DNA from: Streptomyces massasporeus
GTDB lineage: Bacteria; Actinomycetota; Actinomycetes; Streptomycetales; Streptomycetaceae
Assembly (NCBI RefSeq): GCF_014648995.1
Contig: NZ_BMSE01000017.1
Location: 147,532 to 211,531 of the forward strand
Length of the DNA stretch: 64,000 nucleotides
Reading direction: 5' to 3'
Shown one piece after another: positions 8,423-17,644 of the stretch; positions within the stretch are counted from its first letter, which is position 1, and the number at the start of each line of letters is the position of its first letter. A program made the position numbers and the translations under genes. Under the pieces are notes generated by a model. The model had not been told where the DNA came from, did not search any database, and worked only from the letters and a program-made list of their open reading frames with translations.

Positions 8423-9180
8423 CCGCCATGGTCAAGGCCGAGGGCGTTCACAAGTCCTTCGGTCCCGTAGAGGTCCTCAAGGGGATCGACCTGGAGGTGA
8501 AGTCCGGCGAGGTGTTCTGCCTCATCGGCCCCTCCGGCTCCGGCAAGTCGACCTTCCTGAGGTGCATCAACCACCTGGAGAAGATCAACGCCGGTCGTCT
8601 GTACGTCGACGGCGATCTGGTCGGCTACCGGCAGAAGGGCGACAAGCTCTACGAGCTGAAGGACAGCGAGGTCGCGGTCAAGCGCCGGGACATCGGCATG
8701 GTCTTCCAGCGCTTCAACCTGTTCCCGCACATGACGTCCGTGGAGAACGTCATGGAGGCGCCGGTCCAGGTCAAGGGCGTGAGCAGGGGCAAGGCCCGCG
8801 AGCGCGCCCTGGAGCTGCTGGACCGGGTGGGCCTGGCCGACAAGGCGGGCAACTACCCCTCCCAGCTCTCCGGCGGTCAGCAGCAGCGCGTCGCCATCGC
8901 CCGGGCGCTGGCCATGGACCCAAAGCTGATGCTGTTCGACGAGCCGACCTCGGCGCTGGACCCGGAGCTGGTGGGTGACGTCCTGGACGTCATGCGCGAC
9001 CTGGCCGAGTCCGGCATGACGATGATCGTCGTCACCCACGAGATGGGCTTCGCCCGCGAGGTGGGCGACAGCCTCGTCTTCATGGACGGCGGTGTGGTGG
9101 TCGAATCCGGTCACCCGCGCGAGGTGCTGACGAACCCGCAGCACGAGCGGACGAAGTCGTTCCTGTCCAAGGTGCTCTGA
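8419..9180 (+). CDS. ABC transporter ATP-binding protein, polar amino acid type (GlnQ-like)
   Basis: Product of 253 residues energising the importer. Walker A GPSGSGKSTF, Q-loop VFQRFNLFPHMTSVENV, signature LSGGQQQRVAIARAL, Walker B LMLFDEPTSALDPELV and the H-loop VVTHEMGFAREVGD are all present in the order and spacing of GlnQ/GluA. The start overlaps the permease stop; a second in-frame ATG lies three codons in. It ends just before a strong bidirectional terminator. Confidence 0.95.
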   Translation: MTAMVKAEGVHKSFGPVEVLKGIDLEVKSGEVFCLIGPSGSGKSTFLRCINHLEKINAGRLYVDGDLVGYRQKGDKLYELKDSEVAVKRRDIGMVFQRFNLFPHMTSVENVMEAPVQVKGVSRGKARERALELLDRVGLADKAGNYPSQLSGGQQQRVAIARALAMDPKLMLFDEPTSALDPELVGDVLDVMRDLAESGMTMIVVTHEMGFAREVGDSLVFMDGGVVVESGHPREVLTNPQHERTKSFLSKVL

Positions 9181-9945
9181 CGGTACGCACGGCGAGGGGG
9201 CGGTACGGAATCTCCGTACCGCCCCCTTCGTGCGCGCTGCTTCACGGCCAGCAGCAGGGTGTCCGAGGGCGAGCACCACACGGGCCTGGCCTCGCCGAAC
9301 CCCTTCTCGCGCAGCACGCGCGCGTGCCACTGGACCGAGGGCAGGTCGCCCTCCGCATGCTCGCCGTAGATCTCGTAACGCCGGGCCGTGGGTTCGGCGG
9401 GAACGGGGTCCTTCGCCGCGAGCTGCCACCACCCGGCCCAGTCGAGGATGCCGTCCCGCTTGGCCTGATCCATGCGGGTGTGCCGCTGCGCCCGCTCCGC
9501 CGCGTTGATCCGGGGCGTCGTCTCGTCGATCATGTGGTCCGCGTTCATGAAGACACCGCCGGCGCGGACGAGTCCCGCGACCTGGCCGTAGAGGTCCGCG
9601 AGGGGTTCCCGGTGCAGCCAGTGCAGGGCCGTCGCGGTCAGGACGGCGTCGTACGCGTCGTACGCGTCGTACGGCAGCTTCGCCGGCCAGTCGGGGTCCT
9701 TGAGGTCGGCGGTGACCAGACGGACCCGGTCGTCGCCCGCGAAGGTGCCCTCGGCGATGGCGAGGAGCGCCGGGTCGAGGTCGACACCGGTGCTGGTGGC
9801 GTCCGGGAAGCGGGCGAGCAGCCGGGCGGTGATGCTGCCCGTGCCGCAGGCGAGGTCGAGGACGCGCGGGGCGGTGCTGCCGGTCCCAGCTCTCCTGCCA
9901 GGCGTGCCAGTCGGCGGTGGCCGTCGTGATGTCGGCGTCCGTCAT
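9111..9945 (-). pseudogene. SAM-dependent methyltransferase, frameshifted and probably dead
   Basis: The N-terminus is recognisable from ATG 9945 (TADWHAWQESWDRQ). The core motif I (PRVLDLACGTGSITARLLARF) and the rest (VLTATALHWLHREPLADLYGQ, GGVFMNADHMIDET, VWCSPSDTLLLAVK) lie in a different frame. In relatives about 20-25 residues separate these blocks; here the join is immediate, so a deletion of non-multiple-of-three length near 9875-9880 is likely. The core frame meets a TGA just upstream and has no start codon. At the 3' end the frame reads past the expected stop, through the 9196-9226 hairpin, into the ATPase gene. A sequencing error cannot explain both defects easily. Confidence 0.7.
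9187..9233. terminator. Bidirectional hairpin after the importer operon
   Basis: A perfect 14-bp stem, GGGGGCGGTACGGA (9196-9209) with its complement (9213-9226) around a 3-nt loop, is extended outward by GCACG/CGTGC. It sits 15 bp after the ATPase stop. The neighbouring leftward reading frame runs straight through it, which supports the view that that gene has lost its stop. Confidence 0.85.
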
Positions 9946-10034
9946 CGAGCCCCTCCCTCGTAATACCCTGGAAGCACCATCAGCTGTTACAAATGCACAC
10001 CCCCGACGAAAAAGCCCCTCCGTAAGGACTACAA

Positions 10035-10694
10035 GTGGAACTGGCCTATTACTCGGACTACGCCGTGCGCCTCGTCAACACCGAGGAACCGGCCCGGGGC
10101 AAGGACGCCCTGACGTCGGTCGAGGCCGTCCGCGATCTGTTCGGGCCCAGCCAGTCGGCGGCCCGCCGCGCCACCGACGCGGACGTGACCCGCTTCCGCG
10201 CGGTCCGGGCCCGGCTGCGCGCGGTCTTCGAGGCCGCCGACTCGGGCGACGAGAGGCTCGCCGTCGACCTGCTGAACTCGCTGCTGCTGGAGTTCCCGGT
10301 GAGCCCGCAGATCTCGGGGCACGACTTCCGTGACGACGACGGCCGCCCCCTGTGGCACATGCACCTGGCGGACCACCCGTCGAACGCCACCGCGGGCTAC
10401 GCGGCGATCGCGGCGATGGGCCTGGCGTTCCACCTGACCGAGCACGGCGCGGACCGTCTCGGCCTGTGCGAGGCCGCGCCCTGCCGCAACGCCTATCTCG
10501 ACACCTCCACCAACCGCTCCCGGCGCTACTGCTCCGACCGCTGCGCGACCCGGGCCAACGTGGCCGCCTACCGCGCCCGCAAACGCCTGGAGGCCGCCCG
10601 GCCCGACCTGCCCGAGAAGACGGGCCTGGCCGCCGACAGCGCCCAGCCGAGCAGCGCCCAGGGCGACCGCCCGTCCGACCTGCGCGGCCGGTAG
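10035..10694 (+). CDS. CGNR zinc-finger / ABATE-domain regulator
   Basis: Product of 219 residues from GTG 10035 with GTAAGGA upstream. The N-terminal ABATE-like domain (YYSDYAVRLVNTEEP, VRDLFGPSQSAARRATDADV) is followed by the CGNR zinc finger near the C-terminus, with Cys pairs in LCEAAPCRNAYLD and RYCSDRCATRANVAAYRARK. These proteins are putative DNA-binding regulators of unknown ligand. Its 3' 127 bp overlap, antisense, the end of sodX. Confidence 0.88.
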   Translation: MELAYYSDYAVRLVNTEEPARGKDALTSVEAVRDLFGPSQSAARRATDADVTRFRAVRARLRAVFEAADSGDERLAVDLLNSLLLEFPVSPQISGHDFRDDDGRPLWHMHLADHPSNATAGYAAIAAMGLAFHLTEHGADRLGLCEAAPCRNAYLDTSTNRSRRYCSDRCATRANVAAYRARKRLEAARPDLPEKTGLAADSAQPSSAQGDRPSDLRGR

Positions 10695-11011
10695 CGGAAC
10701 CGGACCCGCCCCAGTACCAGGTCGTCGGGCACGACGCCGTAGTCGGTGCTGTCGCCGCCGGCGTACGCGTTGTCCCCGAGCACCCACCAGCCGCTCTCGC
10801 GCCGCTGGGCGACCCGCTTGACGACCAGCAGGTCCTGCTGGAAGGGGTGCCGCAGCACGACGACGTCCCCGGGCCTGACCCGGGCGCCGTAATGCACCAG
10901 GAGCCGGTCCCCGTGGTACAGCGTGGGCACCATGGACGGCCCGGTCACCTCGGCCACCCCGAAGGGCGGGGCCGGCCTCCCCCGCTCGGACTCCTGCGAC
11001 AGCTCCGGCAT
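10568..11011 (-). CDS. sodX: NiSOD maturation protease (signal-peptidase-like)
   Basis: Product of 147 residues from ATG 11011 (MPELSQESERGRP), preceded by GGGGAGG. It is a soluble S24/S26-type protease: VTGPSMVPTLYHGDRLLV holds the catalytic Ser, and LLVVKRVAQRR the general-base Lys, followed by GWWVLGDNAYAGGDSTDYG. SodX removes the leader from pro-NiSOD so that the His of HCDLPCG becomes the N-terminus and can bind nickel. The divergent neighbour is sodN, the expected partner. Its C-terminal Arg/Ser-rich tail overlaps the CGNR gene by 127 bp and may be less conserved. Confidence 0.9.
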   Translation of the reverse strand: MPELSQESERGRPAPPFGVAEVTGPSMVPTLYHGDRLLVHYGARVRPGDVVVLRHPFQQDLLVVKRVAQRRESGWWVLGDNAYAGGDSTDYGVVPDDLVLGRVRFRYRPRRSDGRSPWALLGWALSAARPVFSGRSGRAASRRLRAR

Positions 11012-11156
11012 CACCCGGCACCTCCCCGGTTCTTCCTCCACCAGTCTCAGTCTCACCCCGGACTTTTGTCCTAAGCCCATGGGGGCACCCGCGAAAAGCC
11101 GTCCCTCACGGAGTAATGTCCCCTGTGAGAAGACGATCACGAGGAAGGAATGCTCC

Positions 11157-11552
11157 ATGCTTTCCCGCCTGTTTGCCCCCAAGGTCAAGGTCAGTGCCCA
11201 CTGCGACCTTCCCTGCGGTGTGTACGACCCCGCCCAGGCCCGCATCGAGGCGGAGTCGGTGAAGGCCGTGCAGGAGAAGATGGCCGCCAACGACGACCCG
11301 CACTTCCAGGCGCGCGCCACCGTCATCAAGGAGCAGCGCGCCGAGCTCGCGAAGCACCACGTCTCGGTGCTCTGGAGCGACTACTTCAAGCCCCCGCACT
11401 TCGAGAAGTACCCGGAGCTGCACCAGCTGGTCAACGACGCCCTGAAGGCCCTCTCGGCCGCCAAGGGCTCGACCGACCCGGCGACCGGTCAGAAGGCGCT
11501 GGACTACATCGCCCAGATCGACAAGATCTTCTGGGAGACCAAGAAGGCCTGA
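11157..11552 (+). CDS. sodN: Nickel superoxide dismutase precursor
   Basis: Product of 131 residues from ATG 11157 with GAGGAAGGA upstream; another ATG seven bases earlier is out of frame. A 14-residue leader (MLSRLFAPKVKVSA) precedes HCDLPCGVYDPAQ, the nickel hook: after leader removal His1, Cys2 and Cys6 bind Ni and catalyse superoxide dismutation. The rest is a four-helix bundle (ARIEAESVKAVQEKM, FKPPHFEKYPELHQLVNDAL) that assembles as a hexamer. Synthesis is known to be nickel-dependent in Streptomyces. A terminator follows 15 bp after the stop. Confidence 0.98.
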   Translation: MLSRLFAPKVKVSAHCDLPCGVYDPAQARIEAESVKAVQEKMAANDDPHFQARATVIKEQRAELAKHHVSVLWSDYFKPPHFEKYPELHQLVNDALKALSAAKGSTDPATGQKALDYIAQIDKIFWETKKA

Positions 11553-11567
11553 TCGCCTTCGTACGGT

Positions 11568-11602
11568 GAAGGGGCCCGACCGCGAACCGGTCGGGCCCCT
11601 TC
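11568..11602 (+). terminator. sodN terminator
   Basis: GAAGGGGCCCGACC (11568-11581) pairs perfectly with GGTCGGGCCCCTTC (11589-11602), 14 bp with a 7-nt loop, between sodN and the convergent small membrane protein gene. It has no long T-tract, as usual in Streptomyces, and could work in both directions. Confidence 0.88.
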
Positions 11603-11615
11603 GTCGTGCGCGCTC

Positions 11616-11840
11616 TCAGTGGAGCTGAGGGACGATCAGGTAGATCCCGTACGCCACCACGGCCGCGCAGGCGAGGAAGCACAGGGTGGCCTGGCCGAGG
11701 CCGAGGGCGGAGGTGCCGCCCTGCTGTGCGCGGGCGCCCTCCAGGCGGGCGAGGCCGAGGGCGAAGACGACGACCACGGCGACCGTGACGCCGACGCTCA
11801 CCGTGGCGACCTCGCCGAGTGCGGTCCAGTCCAGATGCAT
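11616..11840 (-). CDS. Small membrane protein, Pit-operon partner
   Basis: Product of 74 residues (MHLDWTALGEVATVSVGVTV). Two membrane helices are evident: TVSVGVTVAVVVVFALGLA and ATLCFLACAAVVAYGIYLIV, with a short charged loop (RLEGARAQQGG) between. It lies 16 bp after the Pit transporter gene, with GGGAGCAGG as ribosome site, so it belongs to that operon. Pit genes more often pair with a DUF47 protein; none is present here. The function is unknown; an accessory role is inference. Confidence 0.8.
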   Translation of the reverse strand: MHLDWTALGEVATVSVGVTVAVVVVFALGLARLEGARAQQGGTSALGLGQATLCFLACAAVVAYGIYLIVPQLH

Positions 11841-11856
11841 GTCCTGCTCCCGTCGT

Positions 11857-13011
<1,155 letters not shown>

Positions 13012-13116
13012 TCCTGAATGCAAACAAGCGCAGGCCAATGGACGTGGAACGGTGCGGCAAGGGCAGGTCAAGGTTCACGCAGGTGGCGGTCACGCGGCCC
13101 CTCTACGATCGCGCCC

Positions 13117-13851
13117 ATGAGGATCAGCTGGACGTACGCCTTCATCGACCGCCCGCGTGAGGCCTTCGGCGCCGCCTGCGACTTCTGGACGGCCGTCACG
13201 GACACCCGCCTGTCCGAACTGCGCGGAGAACACGACGAGTTCGTCACCCTGCTGCCCGACGGCGCCGACGCGTGCCTGAAGGTGCAGGCGGTCGGTCCGG
13301 ATTCCGGGGGTGCGCACATCGACTTCTGTGTGGACGACGTACCGGAGTTCGCCGCCACGGCGGTGCGGCTCGGTGCGGGCGTGGTGGCCGATCTGGGGTC
13401 GCTCGTCGTGCTGCGCTCGCCCGGCGGGCAGTTGTTCTGCGCGGACCCGTGGCGTGGGCAGTCGTCGCGGCCGGGTGTGGTGCGGGGCAGCCGGCTCGAC
13501 CAGGTGTGCGTGGACGTCCCGGCCCCGGCCTTCGACAGGGAAGTCGCCTTCTGGAGCGCGCTGCTCGACGGCTGGGAGTCGCGGCCGGGCTCCCGTGCGG
13601 AGTTCCACGTGGTCGAGCCGCCGCCCGGCCTGCCGGTCCGTCTGCTCCTGCAACGCCTCGCCGAGGAACGCCCGGCCTCCGCCCACCTCGACCTCGCCTG
13701 CGCGGACGTCCCGGCGACCCGGGCACGGCACGAGGAGCTCGGGGCCGCCTTCGTGGCCGCATTCCCCGGCTGGACGGTCATGCGCGACCCGGCGGGCGGC
13801 ACGTACTGCCTGACGACCCGCGACCCGGCGACGGGCGGGCGGGGCGGTTAG
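13117..13851 (+). CDS. VOC (glyoxalase-like) family protein, two domains
   Basis: Product of 244 residues from ATG 13117. Two tandem VOC modules: ~1-115 (WTYAFIDRPREAFGAACDFW, AHIDFCVDDVPEFAATAVRLG, LVVLRSPGGQLFCADP) and ~125-240 (QVCVDVPAPAFDREVAFWSALL, AHLDLACADVPATRARHEELG, VMRDPAGGTYCLTTRDP). Such pairs form one metal- or ligand-binding cavity per chain. The substrate cannot be told from sequence. It is a stand-alone gene, divergent from pit. Confidence 0.85.
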   Translation: MRISWTYAFIDRPREAFGAACDFWTAVTDTRLSELRGEHDEFVTLLPDGADACLKVQAVGPDSGGAHIDFCVDDVPEFAATAVRLGAGVVADLGSLVVLRSPGGQLFCADPWRGQSSRPGVVRGSRLDQVCVDVPAPAFDREVAFWSALLDGWESRPGSRAEFHVVEPPPGLPVRLLLQRLAEERPASAHLDLACADVPATRARHEELGAAFVAAFPGWTVMRDPAGGTYCLTTRDPATGGRGG

Positions 13852-13878
13852 GGAGTTCCTGACACATCTCCGAGCCCC

Positions 13879-14103
13879 CTAGGGGGTGGTGGCGTACGCG
13901 CAGGCCCGGGGTGTCGGGCAGGGCGGCAGATGCTGCGCGTCGCCGGGGTCCGTTTGTTCCCAGACGTACGGGCCCGGTGGCTGCGTCGAGTCCTGCATCC
14001 ACAGCGTCAGCCCGCCTGCTACGGCCACGACCAGCGCCCACACGACCACGACCAGACGCCCCACGGTGCGGCGCCGCTCCCCCGGTATGCCCATGCCGTA
14101 CAC
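13879..14103 (-). CDS. Small single-pass membrane protein
   Basis: Product of 74 residues starting with GTG 14103, one base past the stop of the sigma factor gene; ATG 14094 is the alternative. A basic n-region (IPGERRRTVGR) leads a single hydrophobic helix LVVVVWALVVAVAGGLTLWM, then an extracytoplasmic Pro-rich tail with two cysteines (LPPCPTPRACAYATTP). Tight spacing suggests co-expression with the ECF sigma factor. It does not resemble a zinc-binding anti-sigma factor. Confidence 0.65.
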   Translation of the reverse strand: MYGMGIPGERRRTVGRLVVVVWALVVAVAGGLTLWMQDSTQPPGPYVWEQTDPGDAQHLPPCPTPRACAYATTP

Positions 14104-14104
14104 G

Positions 14105-15343
14105 CTAGTCGCCCAACCGCGCCGCCCGGGACCGGAGATAGCGTTGCTCGGGCAGGCTGAGGGTCTGCGCGGCCGCCGACTCGTAGGCGGCCCGGGCGGC
14201 TTCGGGCTCGCCCGCGCGCTCCAGGAGATGACCCCGTACGGCGTCCAGGCGGTGGCCCTTCAACTCGTCGGCCAGGGAATCCACTTCGGTCAGGCCCGCG
14301 CGCGGACCGTGGACCATGGCGACGGCGACGGCTCGATTGAGGCGCTCGACCGGGCCGGGGACCAGGCCGACGAGGACGTCGTACAGGCCGAGGATCTCGG
14401 CCCAGTCGGTCGCCTCGGGCGAGGATGCCTCGTCGTGCACGGCGGCGATCGCGGCCCGTAGTTGGAACGGCCCCGGCCGGCCCCGGGACAGGGCCCGGGT
14501 GATGAGCGCGACACCCTCCTCGATCGCGGCGCGGTCCCAGCGGTCGCGGTCCTGCTCGTCGAGGGGGATCAGCTCGCCGTGCGGGCCGCTGCGCGCCTCG
14601 CGCCGGGCGTCGGTGAGCAGCATCAGCGCGAGCAGACCGGTCACCTCGCAGTCGCAGGGCAGCAGCCGGTGGACCGTGCGGGTCAACCGCACGGCCTCGC
14701 CCGCGAGGTCGCGGCGTTGCAGGGTGGCGCCGGAGGTGGCCGTGTAACCCTCGTTGAAGATCAGGTAGAGGGTCTGCAGGACGGACGGCAGCCGTTGTTC
14801 CCAGCGGTCCGGGCGGCCGAAGCGCACGCCCCGCACCTTCTGCTTGGCCCGGCTGACGCGCTGCGCCATGGTCGTCTCCGGGACGAGACAGGCCCGGGCG
14901 ATCTCCGCCGTGGTCAGCCCGCCCACGGCCCGCAGCGTGAGCGCGATCTGCGCGGGCGGCGAAAGGTCCGGGTGGCAGCACAGGAACAGCAGCGAGAGCG
15001 TGTCGTCCTCGCGGGGTGCCCGCTCTCCGGGCGGCGGCGCCGTGAAGGCGTCGCGGGGCGTGAGCGCTGCCGCCCGCTCCTCGCGCTGACGACGGGCCTG
15101 ATCGCTGCGCAGGGCGTCGGTGAGCCGCCGCGAGGCGACCTTGATCAGCCAGCCGCGCGGATTGCCGGGCACGCCCGCTTCGGGCCACTGCCCGGCGGCC
15201 GCGAGCAGCGCCTCCTGTACGGCGTCCTCGGCGGCGTCGAAGTGCCCGTACCGTCTGACCAGCGCGCCGAGTACCTGCGGCGCGTTGCCGCGCAGCAGGT
15301 CCTCGATCTCGGGTGTGCTTCGCACCAGCGTGTCCGTCGGCAT
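14105..15343 (-). CDS. ECF sigma factor of the ECF42 type (DUF6596 C-terminus)
   Basis: Product of 412 residues. Region 2 is near the N-terminus (RRYGHFDAAEDAVQEALLAAAGQW, NPRGWLIKVASRRLTDALR) and region 4 follows (LTLRAVGGLTTAEIARACLVPETTMAQRVSRAKQKV). The long C-terminal half (LYLIFNEGYTATSG, LLALMLLTDARREAR, ATDWAEILGLYDVLVGLVPGP) is the TPR-like extension that defines ECF42 and replaces a classical anti-sigma factor. The gene upstream encodes a YCII/DGPF protein, the normal genomic partner. Its stop lies 10 bp before this ATG. Confidence 0.92.
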   Translation of the reverse strand: MPTDTLVRSTPEIEDLLRGNAPQVLGALVRRYGHFDAAEDAVQEALLAAAGQWPEAGVPGNPRGWLIKVASRRLTDALRSDQARRQREERAAALTPRDAFTAPPPGERAPREDDTLSLLFLCCHPDLSPPAQIALTLRAVGGLTTAEIARACLVPETTMAQRVSRAKQKVRGVRFGRPDRWEQRLPSVLQTLYLIFNEGYTATSGATLQRRDLAGEAVRLTRTVHRLLPCDCEVTGLLALMLLTDARREARSGPHGELIPLDEQDRDRWDRAAIEEGVALITRALSRGRPGPFQLRAAIAAVHDEASSPEATDWAEILGLYDVLVGLVPGPVERLNRAVAVAMVHGPRAGLTEVDSLADELKGHRLDAVRGHLLERAGEPEAARAAYESAAAQTLSLPEQRYLRSRAARLGD

Positions 15344-15353
15344 CGGGCGGTTG

Positions 15354-15765
15354 TCAGATGTCCCCGGAACCGTCCATGATCGGGCGGATCACGACCGGGT
15401 AGTCGGGCGCCGGCCGGCTGGGGGCAGCGGGCGACGCGGTCGGCGATCTCCGTGACCCGCTCCAGGCTCTCGCACTCCAGGACCCAGTAGCCGGCCAGCA
15501 GCTCCTTGGTCTCGCTGTACGGCCCGTCGGTGATCACGGCCTTGCCGTCGTCACCGAGGGTGACGTGCCGGGCCTGTGCCGGCTCGGCCAGGCCCTGCCC
15601 GTCGACGAACTCGCCGCTCTCGGACAGGTCGTCGTTGATGGCGCCCATGTAGGCGAACATGGTCTGCAGCTCCTCCTCGCTCCAGGCCGGGGAGTCCGCC
15701 GACGCCTTGCCGCGCATGGCTTCGTAGTCCGCCTGCGTGCCCTGCACCATGACCAGGTACTTCAT
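15354..15765 (-). pseudogene. YCII/DGPF-domain protein, C-terminal frameshift
   Basis: From ATG 15765 (MKYLVMVQGTQADYEAMRGK), with AAGGAGCGG upstream, about 115 residues match a YCII protein including the DGPYSETKELLAGYWVLE signature. In the next frame the expected ending PDYPVVIRPIMDGSGDI and TGA (15354) is intact. The frames are joined by a run of five C on the coding strand (15420-15424); four C would restore a normal 136-residue protein. As written, the frame runs to 15145, overlapping the sigma factor by about 200 bp. Real mutation or homopolymer sequencing error are both possible. YCII proteins accompany ECF42 sigma factors. Confidence 0.7.
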
Positions 15766-15850
15766 GAGTCCGCTCCTTCGGCTCTCACCGCCCTGGTGGG
15801 CGGCTCTTCACAGGGAACGTCGGAGCCGGGCCGCGCATCTCGACACGGGC

Positions 15851-16168
15851 TCAGGGTTTTTTCGCGGCGGTTTCTCCCGGGGCCGGTTCGGGCGGGCCCG
15901 TGGCAGGTGGGCTGGTGGCGCCGGCGGGCCGGTCGCGTTCCGGGGGCCGGGCGCCCTGGCCGCCATCACCGCTGCCGCCGTGGCCGGTATCGCGGGCGTG
16001 GCCGGTATCGCCGCCGGGGGCGCCTTCCGCGTCGTAAGCCCCGCACTCGGGGTTGTGGCACGGGCCCGCCACCCAGAGCGGGACCCATGTGCCCAGCGTC
16101 TTGTGGCGCCGGACGACTGTTTCCACTGGCTGTCCGCAGGTGGGACAGACGTGTTGTTCGCTGCCCAT
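15851..16168 (-). CDS. Small zinc-ribbon protein
   Basis: Product of 105 residues. Residues 1-45 carry two Cys pairs, CPTCGQP and CHNPECGAYD, enough for one zinc site (MGSEQHVCPTCGQPVETVVR). The remainder is low-complexity Gly/Asp/Pro/Ala-rich and probably disordered. No nuclease or other catalytic motif is seen. It is followed after 26 bp by the DHFR-like gene reading in the same direction (upstream of this one), so co-transcription is possible. Confidence 0.75.
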   Translation of the reverse strand: MGSEQHVCPTCGQPVETVVRRHKTLGTWVPLWVAGPCHNPECGAYDAEGAPGGDTGHARDTGHGGSGDGGQGARPPERDRPAGATSPPATGPPEPAPGETAAKKP

Positions 16169-16194
16169 GACCTCAGAGTAGGCCGGTCGGAAGC

Positions 16195-16779
16195 TCAGCG
16201 CTTCCTGCTGTACGTGCGCACCAGTGCGCCGTTGCCGAACGTGCGCACCGACTCCAGGGCGAAGTCCGCGATCGTGACGCCGGAGCCGAACATCGGCATG
16301 CCCGCGCCGTACACCATCGGGTAGGTCTTGATGACGAGCTCGTCGACCTCGTCGAGCAGTTCACCGGCGACCGTGGATCCGCCGCACAGGTAGATGCCGA
16401 ACTCGCCCTCCTCCGCCTTCAGTTCGCGGACCTTCCCGACCAGGTCGTCCGCGATGATCTCGACGTTCGGGTCCGGCGACTCCGTCAGGGTGCTGGAGGC
16501 GACGTATTCGCGCAGGTGGGCGTAGGGGCTGGTGATGCCTTCCTTCAGGGCGAGGTCGTAGCTGCCGCGCCCCTGGATGATCGTGTCGAACCGCTTGTTC
16601 GGCAGGTCGTCCATGCCGAGGGCCCGGCGACCATGGGTGGGCACAGCCTCGGGGTACTCCTGCCGGAAGAAGTCGAGGAACTCCTCGTCGAGGAAGCGGA
16701 TCATCGCCGTTCCATCACCGCTCGGGTCACCGATGAAGCCGTCGATGGAGCAGGCGATGTAGTACGTGAGCTTTCGCAA
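16195..16779 (-). CDS. Dihydrofolate reductase-like / RibD C-terminal domain protein
   Basis: Product of 194 residues from ATG 16779 (MRKLTYYIACSIDGFIGDPS). The RibD_C fold is shown by IACSIDGFIGD at the start, FDTIIQGRGSYDLAL in the middle and GIYLCGGSTVAGELLDEVDELVI plus YPMVYGAGMPMFGSG at the end, a typical NADPH-binding arrangement. The natural substrate is unknown; the family contains pyrimidine reductases and many orphan reductases. It is divergent from a TetR regulator, which is the likely controller. Confidence 0.88.
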   Translation of the reverse strand: MRKLTYYIACSIDGFIGDPSGDGTAMIRFLDEEFLDFFRQEYPEAVPTHGRRALGMDDLPNKRFDTIIQGRGSYDLALKEGITSPYAHLREYVASSTLTESPDPNVEIIADDLVGKVRELKAEEGEFGIYLCGGSTVAGELLDEVDELVIKTYPMVYGAGMPMFGSGVTIADFALESVRTFGNGALVRTYSRKR

Positions 16780-16806
16780 GCCGGTCTCTTTTCGTAGGGT
16801 GTCGCT

Positions 16807-16846
16807 GCAACGACTTCATTTGTAGTACTCCCCCTGTAGTGGTTGC
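16807..16846. promoter_or_regulatory. Inverted repeat between DHFR-like gene and tetR
   Basis: GCAACGACT (16807-16815) and AGTGGTTGC (16838-16846) form an inverted repeat with a single mismatch, in a 111-bp divergent promoter region. The layout fits an operator for the TetR protein at 16891. Binding is inferred. Confidence 0.5.
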
Positions 16847-16890
16847 AAGGGCTTAAGGCGACCCGCCGAAAGTAGGAGAAGGGATTCCGC

Positions 16891-17508
16891 ATGGTCAGCA
16901 ACCCCGGGCGCCGGGCCGCGCTCGTCGACGCCGGTGTCGAGGTGCTAGCGCGCGAGGGGGCGCGCGGGCTGACGTTCCGCGCGGTGGACGCGGAGGCCGG
17001 CGTGCCCGTGGGCACCGCCTCCAACTACTTCACCGGACGCGCCGACCTGCTCCGCCAGATCGATACCCGGCTGCACGTACGGCTCGCGCCCGACCCCGAC
17101 GTGGTCGCCGACCTCATGACCCGGCCGAGGGACCGTTCGCTGGTCACGGCCTTCATGCACGACCTCATGTCCCGAGCGACCCGCGACCGCACGGGCTACC
17201 TCGCCCTCATGGAGCTACGCCTCGAGGCCACCCGGCGCCCCGAACTGCTCGCCTCGTACACCAAGTCGGTGCGCGGGGACCTGGAGGAGGCCATGGAGTT
17301 CCACCGCACGGCCGGGCTGCCCGGCGGGGACGAGTCCGTCGCCGTGCTGTACCTGGCCATGCTCGGACTGCTCCTGGAGCATCTGACGCTGCCGGGCGTG
17401 CTGGACGGCGCCCTGCCCGGGGTGGGCGTGCCGGACGGGCTGGTGGAGCGGATCGTCGCGACGGTGCTGCCGGAGGAGGGCCGGGCGGGCGAGGCGAGCG
17501 GGGCCTAG
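16891..17508 (+). CDS. TetR-family regulator
   Basis: Product of 205 residues from ATG 16891, with GTAGGAGAAGGG upstream. The N-terminal HTH is standard (ALVDAGVEVLAREGARGLTFRAVDAEAGVPVGTASNYFTGRADLL). The ligand domain is helical (VADLMTRPRDRSLVTAFMHDLMS ... LEHLTLPGVLDGALPGVG). It is divergent from the DHFR-like reductase gene with an inverted repeat between, so it probably represses that gene and itself. The ligand is unknown. Confidence 0.9.
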   Translation: MVSNPGRRAALVDAGVEVLAREGARGLTFRAVDAEAGVPVGTASNYFTGRADLLRQIDTRLHVRLAPDPDVVADLMTRPRDRSLVTAFMHDLMSRATRDRTGYLALMELRLEATRRPELLASYTKSVRGDLEEAMEFHRTAGLPGGDESVAVLYLAMLGLLLEHLTLPGVLDGALPGVGVPDGLVERIVATVLPEEGRAGEASGA

Positions 17509-17644
17509 AGCCGGTTTCGACGGCCGCCGCGCGGAGGGCTGTTGCGAGGCGGGACCCGGGGCTGGTTCGGGGGGCAGGGGCTGGGATCGGGAGCAGGGAC
17601 AGGGGGTGGATCGGGGGCAGAGCCGGGCACTTTGCGGGCACGGC

